Shown here: positions 7,871 through 15,278 of the stretch, piece after piece
How the letters are laid out: every line of letters starts with the position of its first letter
How positions within the stretch are numbered: position 1 is the first letter of the stretch
Virus record (IMG/VR): IMGVR_UViG_3300013126_000068
Location: 1 to 43,730 of that record
DNA length: 43,730 bases
DNA from: a virus
Reading direction: 5' to 3' (one strand)
Translations under genes and position numbers: made by a program
The notes under the pieces: model-generated
Told to the model about the DNA's origin: nothing
Databases searched by the model: none
Seen by the model: the letters and a program-made list of their open reading frames with translations, nothing else

Positions 7871-10687
7871 TTATCCAATAACTATTACCCAAAACTGAAA
7901 ACTATCAGGAGCAGAGTTAAATCCTAATGTTACATTATCATCATCATCAACTGTAACTACATATTGTTTTTGAGTATCTGCAGTATTAGCATAAGGATAT
8001 ATTAAATCACCAGTTAATTCCTCCCTCAAGTGTACCGAAACATTGGAATCATTGAGATTGTGTGTAACTTGAAATACTGTATTTAATCCATCACCAATTC
8101 TAACACTATATTTTGCTGCACCAGATGCACCAGAAGTTCCACTAGTTCCAGATGATCCAGGTAATCCAGTAAAACCAGAAGATCCTGAAGAACCACTTGT
8201 TCCGAATGTTGTTCCTGATGATCCCGAACTTCCACTAGTTCCATCGGAACCAGATGTTCCACTTGTTCCAGTTGTTCCTGATGTACCACTTGTTCCATTA
8301 GTTCCAGATGTTCCGGATGTTCCAGTAGTTCCAGATGTACCAGATGATCCTGATGTTCCGTTTATACCGGATGTTCCCGGTAAACCACTTGTACCAGATG
8401 ATCCATTAGCTCCACTTGTACCACTAACACCGGATGTACCACTTGTACCAGATGATCCCAATCCACCAGTTCCAAATGTTCCACCATCTATTATAGCATT
8501 CTTTATTGTAACTTTACAACCATCCCATTTAATATAAGATTCACCACACGTTCCAGCACAACTTCCAGTTCCATATGAACCTGATCCAAATGTTGGGTTG
8601 TATGACCCACTCCATCCTAATAAAAAATTAGATGATTGACCTAAAATAGACATATTGAAATTTGGGGGCGTTGCACCAAAATTAAATAGAGATCCACACT
8701 CATTTATCATGTTTATACTTGCATTAGAAAATGAACCACTTGATTGATTATATGGATTACCGGTATTCATTCCCCAACCAAAATTGCTTGATACATTTGG
8801 GTATAATAATGCCTGGTTTATTCCACCGTAACCAAAAGATTGTATTGCCGAGCCAGATGTTTGTGTTGATCCACTTTGTTGTATATTTGCAAATAATTGA
8901 ACACCACTGGCACTATAAGCAGAAAGAAATGTTGAACCAGTTATTATATTATCATTACCGTATATGTAATAGTTTCCACCTTCAACAAAAATGTTTGAAT
9001 CTATTGATGATAAATTTGATTCTTTTAATGTATCATTGAAGTATTGAACTTGAAAATCCCAGTATTCTAATTTATGTTTCTGTTCAAACGGTATGTAAAG
9101 CTTTACTCGATTTGGTGTAAATCCTGGATCTAAAACTTCTTTTATTTTTATGTTTTGTAATACGGTGCCATCTTGTATGAAAAATCGCAATATGCCGTTA
9201 CCGTCTCTATCTGGTTCTATTTGTATTTGATGTTTAGATTTATATCCAGGATTTTCATTGTTAGTTACATCAATATATCCAAGTTTTTTGCCATAGTCAT
9301 CTGTGTTTACAAATGCACTTCCTGATAAATATATTTCAAGTCTTGGTGATTCTTTTTGATATAAATTATCTTTCATTAGATAATCAAATTCCAATACATA
9401 AGTTGTATCTCTATAAAAAGAAGAAGTTGTTTCAATTTTTTGTTGTAAGATTGTTTTTTTATTTGGATCTAAAATTTTATCAGATGGTAAAATAGAAATA
9501 CCATTTAATGTATTGGTTGTTGTATTGAAAATAACACTTGATGTTGGAGCGCCGTTTATTGGTATAGTTTCCCAATAGTTTATAGCCGATACTGATTTTG
9601 ATCCAGATAAACCGGCATTTCTTAAAATAATAGGTTCTTCAAATGTTCCAATTTCTACATTTAGAAAATCACCATCGTCTTTCACTAAAACATTCTTTGG
9701 TGGAACATTTCCATCATATAATAGTTTGTAATCTGATCCAGGTTCAAGTGCACTTTTGCCAAAAACCTTTACACGTGAAACAACTCCAGATGATGGATCC
9801 AACCCATCAATGTTCAATTCAACATAATTGTTTATATTTTGTGTTATATTCTTTTGTGATGCATTTGCAGGATATTCAATGGTATATGGTTGTAAATTTG
9901 AATCTAATATGGATTGAAATTCACCATTTGTTCCAAATAAAAAAAGTTCATCATTTAGTCTCAAAGTTGATGAACCGATTACATCAACAACGCTTGAAGT
10001 ATATGATAAACTTGCAGTTTGGAATGATACTTTTGGTGTATAACTTTCATTTATATTTGGAAAATATATTATTGATCCAACAATTTTATCATTAAATGAT
10101 CCATTAGATACGAACAATAGAGGTTTTCCATTGTAATGGGAATATAACCCAACTCCAGATTCCGTAATAATTCTATTTGATGTGAATTTTTCTTCTATAA
10201 TAGAATACTTTTTTTCTCTTGCAGTTATTTTTGGGTTTTCTAAAAATATAATAGGTGAGTCGTTTCTGTATCTTGCATTTATAGAGTAGTTGTGGACATA
10301 CTTTATATTGTTTTCAACTATATCAGAATCTCTTAACGGGTTTAACGAGGTATCTACCCTAGATGTTCCCATGAATGTTATTGTGCAATTTCCAACTGCA
10401 ACGTCACGGTATACATGAACTGCAATAAATAATTTGTTATTATCATCTTGATAATTGATAAATTCATGGAATACTGCCTCTCCGTCAGAATCAAGAACTT
10501 CTATTAGAATTGGTCTTGATTTTACAAGATTTTTATAGTTAGGTTGTATATTAAATAGATTTTTTCCGGATGTAAAGTATTCTGGCAAACTTAATATGTT
10601 GAAAAAATTTGGAGAATTTTCCTGCGTATCAACATATGCAGTTTGTTTGTTTATTAAATCGCGTTTAATCCGTCTGTAATAATTCAT
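7871..10687 (-). CDS. Large tail fibre/adhesin with collagen-like repeat
   Basis: A 938-residue protein. The N-terminal third starts MNYYRRIKRDLINKQ and includes Ig-like beta text such as LFIAVHVYRDVAVGNCTITFMG near 90-110, similar in style to baseplate-attached structural proteins. The middle (about 370-570) looks like a jelly-roll or carbohydrate-binding segment. Residues about 740-857 are a collagen-like run of Gly-Thr-Ser/Gly-Ser-Ser triplets with rare breaks such as GTTFG. The last 80 residues (SVRIGDGLNTVFQVTHNL to FQFWVIVIG) form a C-terminal domain commonly found at ends of phage fibres. It starts with ATG one base after the stop of the recombination gene. It is probably a receptor-binding fibre; the repeat is a plausible Ser/Thr glycosylation target. 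Confidence 0.8.
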   Translation of the reverse strand: MNYYRRIKRDLINKQTAYVDTQENSPNFFNILSLPEYFTSGKNLFNIQPNYKNLVKSRPILIEVLDSDGEAVFHEFINYQDDNNKLFIAVHVYRDVAVGNCTITFMGTSRVDTSLNPLRDSDIVENNIKYVHNYSINARYRNDSPIIFLENPKITAREKKYSIIEEKFTSNRIITESGVGLYSHYNGKPLLFVSNGSFNDKIVGSIIYFPNINESYTPKVSFQTASLSYTSSVVDVIGSSTLRLNDELFLFGTNGEFQSILDSNLQPYTIEYPANASQKNITQNINNYVELNIDGLDPSSGVVSRVKVFGKSALEPGSDYKLLYDGNVPPKNVLVKDDGDFLNVEIGTFEEPIILRNAGLSGSKSVSAINYWETIPINGAPTSSVIFNTTTNTLNGISILPSDKILDPNKKTILQQKIETTSSFYRDTTYVLEFDYLMKDNLYQKESPRLEIYLSGSAFVNTDDYGKKLGYIDVTNNENPGYKSKHQIQIEPDRDGNGILRFFIQDGTVLQNIKIKEVLDPGFTPNRVKLYIPFEQKHKLEYWDFQVQYFNDTLKESNLSSIDSNIFVEGGNYYIYGNDNIITGSTFLSAYSASGVQLFANIQQSGSTQTSGSAIQSFGYGGINQALLYPNVSSNFGWGMNTGNPYNQSSGSFSNASINMINECGSLFNFGATPPNFNMSILGQSSNFLLGWSGSYNPTFGSGSYGTGSCAGTCGESYIKWDGCKVTIKNAIIDGGTFGTGGLGSSGTSGTSGVSGTSGANGSSGTSGLPGTSGINGTSGSSGTSGTTGTSGTSGTNGTSGTSGTTGTSGTSGSDGTSGSSGSSGTTFGTSGSSGSSGFTGLPGSSGTSGTSGASGAAKYSVRIGDGLNTVFQVTHNLNDSNVSVHLREELTGDLIYPYANTADTQKQYVVTVDDDDNVTLGFNSAPDSFQFWVIVIG
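8117..8470 (-). repeat. Collagen-like Gly-X-Y triplet repeat
   Basis: Degenerate nine-base units encode about 118 residues of Gly-(Thr/Ser)-Ser type triplets, with occasional GLPG and GING. Collagen-like repeats form trimeric stalks in phage fibres. Proline is scarce and Ser/Thr dominates, unlike animal collagen. Units vary in sequence, so the tract may have changed in length by recombination. Confidence 0.85.
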
Positions 10688-10688
10688 C

Positions 10689-13600
10689 CTATGTCTCTAT
10701 TTTAGAAAAACCATTTTCTTTTTTAATCTCAATGTGATTATCAACCATGTCACGAACACTATCTATGTGTGATATAAGTATGACAAACTCAAATTGTGTT
10801 TTCAAATACTCCATGAACAGAGAGAAGTTTGCCATAACTGTTGGATCAAGAACACCCAATCCTTCATCTATTGCAATAAAGTTTGGTCTTGGTAAAGACG
10901 AAACTTGTATCAATGCTGTTCTTATGGCAAGTGATGAAATAAATTTTTCCATACCACTTGACAATTCTAAATTCCAAAAACGGTCATCGTCATATACTAT
11001 GTATGTATTGATACTCTTTCCGTCTGTATCAAATAGAACTTGGAAATCAACCACATTTGCCAATATATTATTTGTTTCTTCCTGAATACTTGGCAAAGCA
11101 TTACTTATCAATTCATACGGAACACCGTTTCTATTTACTGCTTTCAAATAATAATCGTATGCCTCATATTCTTTTTCAAGGTCTTTCAACTTTCGTATAG
11201 ATACTTCACATTCGTCTATTACTTTCTCACTAACCTTTACATTGCCATTATACTCTAAAATACTTCCATCAATCTTCTTCAATTCAATTTTTGATAGATT
11301 ATTTTTTTCATTTTCTAATTCATCAATTTCTTTTTGAATTTTATTATTCTGATTGATTGCGTCCTCATTTTCTTTATACTTTTCAATCTGAATATCTATG
11401 TTACTTATTTCATCCGTTATCTTTTTCTGTTCTTCTTTTGCAGAAAATATCTGTTTTTCTATCGAATATATCTGTTTTTCGTATTTGAAAGCACTATTTT
11501 CAATAGAGTGTAATTTTTCCAATTCAGAATAAACGGATGAATTTTTTGTAAATTCTGTGTTCAAATCATTTAATTCAAAATCTAATTCATCTCTGTCTTG
11601 TTGAAATCCCCAAATCTGTGATTTTGCTCTTTCTGCATCCTTAACAAATACATTATTTACACAAAACTCACAGTTTGGATCATACTCATGGTCTTTCAAA
11701 TTATCAATTTTATCTTGACAATGTTGAACTTTCAACTTTACACTACGCAAATCAGCTTCAAGTTCAGTTATTCTGTTACGAACAATGTCAATTCTTTCTT
11801 TTCTTAACATCAGAGTTTCTTTATCAAACTCTTTCGATAAACCAAGATACTTTGAGTGTGATGTCTTAGCATCATCTAATTCATCTTCTAATGATTTTAT
11901 TTCATTTATTAAATCATTATACTTTCTATCTAATAAATATCTCTTATCCAATAATGATTGGACAGATTTGGAAGAAAAATTGTCTCCAATCGGAATTAGT
12001 TTTTTATTCAATTCTGAAATGGAAACCGTTAATTTTTCTATTTTTTTCTCAATATAACCCTTTTGGTCAGTTGTTTCTTCCAAAAGTATTTTATTTGCCT
12101 TATGAATACCAATGGCATCTGATAATCTCGTTGAATGGTCTTGTTTCTTAAACTCCTTGACTAATGCCTGCAGCCCCTTTACTTCATCCGTAGCAATACT
12201 GTTTAATTCCTCGAATAAATTTAAGTCAAAGAATTGTGCCAACAAATCCTTTCTGTCCTTTTGTGCCTTATCCACAAAGTTTGTATTATTACCTTGTAGT
12301 GACATTGCAGTTAGGACAAAATCATCATAAGTTCCAATATACTTCCGTATGGCGTAATTAGTTCCGTCACGGTCTTCGCCGTTGAGTGATACCAAGTCAC
12401 CGTTTTCTTCACACCAAAAATCTACATTAACTTTTACATTCCCTTTCTTTTCTTTTGTGGCAACTCTCTTTATGTAAAAGTTTTTCTCACCAATCATAAA
12501 ATGTAATTTACATTGAAAGTTATCTTTCTTATTATTTAGAACTTGTGCTGCCTTGAATGTTCTTGAGCATTTGTCAAATAGACAAAACATAATTGCATCA
12601 AGAACAGAAGACTTACCACTTGCATTTGGGGCAAACAATCCGTATATCCCATTCATTCCATCGAATTGTATTCTGTTACCCTTTCCATATGAAAACATAT
12701 TTTCAAATTCAAATGAAATTGGTTTCCATATAAGGTTACGGACAACATCACTTTCTGATAATTTAGTGTTTACATTTCTGTTTATACCTCTAATCTTTTC
12801 AAGTATATCGTCTGTTACTGTAAACTTATCATTTACATAATTCGTAATAAGTTTGTTTTGATATTCAACATCACGAATTTTACCAATTGGATTTACTTTT
12901 GTTTGAACATTGCCATTACTTGAACCAACAAGATGTTGTGTTCTAATATCTATAACATTCGTCAATGACTTTAATTCAGTCATTATTTGATTTACTTCGG
13001 AATGTGGTGTGTTGGTTATACGCAAACGAATTGAATTATTCTTTGTCCACTTTGTTGGCAACTTTTTAATCTTACCGTTTTCAACATCAATCGTATGATA
13101 AGACCAATCATTTTCAATTTCAATAAACTTTGATTTCTTATTCTTAATATCCCATTCAATAATACCGTGAACTAAACCTTCACCGTAGTTTTGTTGTATG
13201 AGTGAACCTGCATAAGCAAACTTACCATCAACATCAAGATATTGAAACTTGTGAATATCCCCAAACATACCATAGTCGAACCCATCAAACATTTCAATCT
13301 TTACATCATTGTGTTTCATAAGAACACCAGTATCGGTTGATGCCCTATCAACCGGTCCGTGATATAATACTATTTTTGCTCTATCACTTTGAACATCATT
13401 TGATAAAATAAAGTCTTTTGGATTTTCGTAAACAGAATTAAGAACAAAATCAACATTCTCCAATGAGTATACACCACTTTGTTTTAGATAAAATAATTCA
13501 TTCATTTCACCATTTATCAATGAAACAATAGGTGAAAGTGCATCCATTCTACTCATGTTATTTAAGTTACAATCGTGATTACCTGCAATCAAAATGGTTG

Positions 13601-13868
13601 GTGCAATTCTGGAAAGTGTATCAAGAAAATCAGTTACCATATCAACCAGTTCTGGCGTCATGTCTGTTTTTGCATGAACAATGTCACCTGCAAGATATAT
13701 GATAGTATTTTTATTTTCTTTTACTTTATTTTCACAAATATCATAAAGTTTTTTGAACACACTTCTATATTCATCATGTCTTTTTAGATTACGAATGTGA
13801 ACATCAGCAATATGTAGTATGGTATCAACACGGGAAAGTCCGCCTGCCCATAATGTTTCTTTAAGCAT
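10689..13868 (-). CDS. Fused Mre11/SbcD-like nuclease and Rad50/SbcC-like ATPase (gp47-gp46 fusion)
   Basis: A 1059-residue protein combining two proteins that are separate in T4. The N-terminal ~345 residues are a metallophosphoesterase: HIADVH (D22, H24), AGDIVH (D62), AGNHD (96-99), LYHGP near 168 and GDIHKF near 203. From about 380 it is an SMC-like ATPase: Walker A in FAPNASGKSS near 410, long coiled coils, a zinc hook CEFC near 735, the ABC signature region LSSGMEKF near 970, Walker B FIAIDEGLGVLD near 1000 and a switch His in ISHID. It should process DNA ends for recombination-dependent replication. All key motifs are present. Its ATG overlaps the primase gene by eight bases. The single-chain arrangement fixes 1:1 stoichiometry. 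Confidence 0.93.
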   Translation of the reverse strand: MLKETLWAGGLSRVDTILHIADVHIRNLKRHDEYRSVFKKLYDICENKVKENKNTIIYLAGDIVHAKTDMTPELVDMVTDFLDTLSRIAPTILIAGNHDCNLNNMSRMDALSPIVSLINGEMNELFYLKQSGVYSLENVDFVLNSVYENPKDFILSNDVQSDRAKIVLYHGPVDRASTDTGVLMKHNDVKIEMFDGFDYGMFGDIHKFQYLDVDGKFAYAGSLIQQNYGEGLVHGIIEWDIKNKKSKFIEIENDWSYHTIDVENGKIKKLPTKWTKNNSIRLRITNTPHSEVNQIMTELKSLTNVIDIRTQHLVGSSNGNVQTKVNPIGKIRDVEYQNKLITNYVNDKFTVTDDILEKIRGINRNVNTKLSESDVVRNLIWKPISFEFENMFSYGKGNRIQFDGMNGIYGLFAPNASGKSSVLDAIMFCLFDKCSRTFKAAQVLNNKKDNFQCKLHFMIGEKNFYIKRVATKEKKGNVKVNVDFWCEENGDLVSLNGEDRDGTNYAIRKYIGTYDDFVLTAMSLQGNNTNFVDKAQKDRKDLLAQFFDLNLFEELNSIATDEVKGLQALVKEFKKQDHSTRLSDAIGIHKANKILLEETTDQKGYIEKKIEKLTVSISELNKKLIPIGDNFSSKSVQSLLDKRYLLDRKYNDLINEIKSLEDELDDAKTSHSKYLGLSKEFDKETLMLRKERIDIVRNRITELEADLRSVKLKVQHCQDKIDNLKDHEYDPNCEFCVNNVFVKDAERAKSQIWGFQQDRDELDFELNDLNTEFTKNSSVYSELEKLHSIENSAFKYEKQIYSIEKQIFSAKEEQKKITDEISNIDIQIEKYKENEDAINQNNKIQKEIDELENEKNNLSKIELKKIDGSILEYNGNVKVSEKVIDECEVSIRKLKDLEKEYEAYDYYLKAVNRNGVPYELISNALPSIQEETNNILANVVDFQVLFDTDGKSINTYIVYDDDRFWNLELSSGMEKFISSLAIRTALIQVSSLPRPNFIAIDEGLGVLDPTVMANFSLFMEYLKTQFEFVILISHIDSVRDMVDNHIEIKKENGFSKIET

Positions 13869-14814
13869 ACAATATCCTCTGTTTAATTATATCATAACTG
13901 TCTGTTGGTGGTGTAACTGATTTCAAACTTGAAAAATCCTTGAAACCCATTTCATTTATATCTTTACTTTGCATTTGAACTATTGATACATTTATACCTT
14001 CCGATAGAATTGACGAAGATATTTTTATAGCATCCGAATAAGCATCATTATCAAGTGCAACAATTATTTTTGGTGGTTTGCGAAGTAAAATTCTTTCTCG
14101 AAGTTTTGGTTGAATTATTTTGCCAAAGAGTGGAACTACATTATATCTGGCAGTAATTGCATCAAATACACCTTCAACCAATGTTACTGGTTCATCCCAA
14201 TCAATAAAACAATCAAATCCAATAACATCTTTACTCCACTTTGGATTTTTATATTTCAACATATCTTCTTCAAATATAGAACGAGAAACAAAAAAGTTTA
14301 GATTGAAATTTTCATCATAGGATGGAACAATAATTCTGCCAGAGTAATTACCATTAGGACAATATCCAATACCATAACGCAATATATCTGTTCTACCAAT
14401 TCCTCTTGATTTCAAGTAACCCAATGCCTGTTTCATTTGCATCTTTACTTGAATATCCTTTATTCTTGGATATTCATATAAACGAATAAACTCTTTTGGT
14501 AAAACTAATTCTTCTTTTGTTTCGGTCTTATTATTGATGTATAAATTTTTGGTTTTAAGGATTTTGTTAAGGTCATCTAGGTATTGTTTACCAGCTTTTA
14601 ATTTTTTGAATAGTGAAACTATACTTCTACCTTTAGCATTACTAACCCAACAATGCCATGGATTTTCACCGTTATTGTTTACGGTTAAATCAATTTCAAG
14701 TTTTGGTTTGTAATGACTGATAAAAGGTGAGAAGAACGAATAATTGTTGCCAGATGTCTTTCTACCTTTACCGAGAACTTTCTCAACAAGAGATAACAAA
14801 TCGTAGTTTATCAT
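13861..14814 (-). CDS. DnaG-like primase with TOPRIM domain and degenerate zinc site
   Basis: About 317 residues from ATG 14812-14814; a GTG at 14820 would add two residues, and neither start has a strong ribosome site. Residues about 20-70 align in style with the primase zinc ribbon (SPFISHYKPKL to NPWHCWVSNAKGRSIVSLF), but of the usual ligands only HC remains, so zinc binding is probably lost. The central part includes LKSRGIGRTDILRYGIGYC and SGRIIVPSYDENFNLNFFVSR. The TOPRIM acidic motifs are LVEGVFDAI near 210-220 and IVALDNDAY near 250. It should make RNA primers for lagging-strand synthesis with a helicase not in this window. It overlaps the Mre11-Rad50 gene by eight bases and lies downstream of a perfect inverted repeat. 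Confidence 0.85.
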   Translation of the reverse strand: MINYDLLSLVEKVLGKGRKTSGNNYSFFSPFISHYKPKLEIDLTVNNNGENPWHCWVSNAKGRSIVSLFKKLKAGKQYLDDLNKILKTKNLYINNKTETKEELVLPKEFIRLYEYPRIKDIQVKMQMKQALGYLKSRGIGRTDILRYGIGYCPNGNYSGRIIVPSYDENFNLNFFVSRSIFEEDMLKYKNPKWSKDVIGFDCFIDWDEPVTLVEGVFDAITARYNVVPLFGKIIQPKLRERILLRKPPKIIVALDNDAYSDAIKISSSILSEGINVSIVQMQSKDINEMGFKDFSSLKSVTPPTDSYDIIKQRILYA

Positions 14815-14839
14815 AACCACACTTTACGGAAAATAATAC

Positions 14840-14870
14840 TTGTAACAAATATAATAAAAATTTGTTACAA
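14840..14870. promoter_or_regulatory. Perfect 11-bp inverted repeat between resolvase and primase genes
   Basis: TTGTAACAAAT (14840-14850) and ATTTGTTACAA (14860-14870) are exact reverse complements around a nine-base AT loop. It fills most of the 50-base gap between the resolvase stop (14871) and the primase start. The stem has only two G:C pairs per arm and no T-run follows on the coding strand, so a classical terminator is unlikely. A dimeric repressor operator or an RNA hairpin affecting primase translation or processing fits better. Confidence 0.6.
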
Positions 14871-15278
14871 TTACAAGCATTCTTTTAACCATTCCTCTGG
14901 TATTTCTTTCTTTGCCCAATGCCACCCTTTCTTATCACAGTATTGAGCATAGGTTGTTTTACTACCCTTGTATAATTTAGCATTTGGATTTTGGAACACA
15001 AACCGAATGTCTATATCAGGATATTGTTGAAATATCAAATCAAATTTTAATCTGTCTGTTTTTACCCATCTGCCCTTTGTTTCAATATACATTTTGTTTC
15101 CATCCATTTTGTTTAGAACAAAATCTGGTGTATAATTGTGTTTGGTTTCTGGTTGTATGTAGGATATTTTTTCACTTTCGTAACTGAATGATTTGTTGTG
15201 TTCTTTCAACATATCGTTTACATTATCTTCCAAACCACTACGAAAACCATGTTTAATTGCAACTTGATTTCTACGCAT
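14871..15278 (-). CDS. T7 endonuclease I-like Holliday-junction resolvase
   Basis: A 135-residue protein of the phage endonuclease I family (T7 gp3), which cuts branched DNA. The PD-(D/E)XK catalytic set is visible: E17 in SGLED, D52 in YTPDFVL, and E66/K68 in YIETKGRW, with spacing close to T7 (E20, D55, E65, K67). The C-terminal YCDKKGWHWAKKEIPEEW is also typical. Length is near the T7 protein (149). It probably resolves recombination and replication junctions before packaging and would cooperate with the Mre11-Rad50 fusion downstream. Its ATG overlaps the preceding structural gene's stop as TAATG at 15276-15280, so it is translated from a tail-gene transcript. No odd residues are seen. Confidence 0.9.
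   Translation of the reverse strand: MRRNQVAIKHGFRSGLEDNVNDMLKEHNKSFSYESEKISYIQPETKHNYTPDFVLNKMDGNKMYIETKGRWVKTDRLKFDLIFQQYPDIDIRFVFQNPNAKLYKGSKTTYAQYCDKKGWHWAKKEIPEEWLKECL

Noticed and set aside
8117-8470. Direct repeat array that could pass for a CRISPR
   Set aside because: Units are nine bases long, degenerate, without spacers, and translate as Gly-X-Ser triplets inside a fibre gene.
1-10687. Diversity-generating retroelement acting on the fibre genes
   Set aside because: No reverse transcriptase, template repeat or matching variable repeat is visible in the window.
10689-13868. Possible frameshift fusing separate gp47 and gp46 genes by error
   Set aside because: The junction near residues 345-380 reads as continuous sensible protein and the frame is open through both domains; a fusion is the simpler reading, though read-level confirmation is desirable.
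14840-14870. Inverted repeat as a rho-independent terminator
   Set aside because: The stem has very few G:C pairs and the coding strand has no T-run after it; an operator or mRNA hairpin is the better reading.
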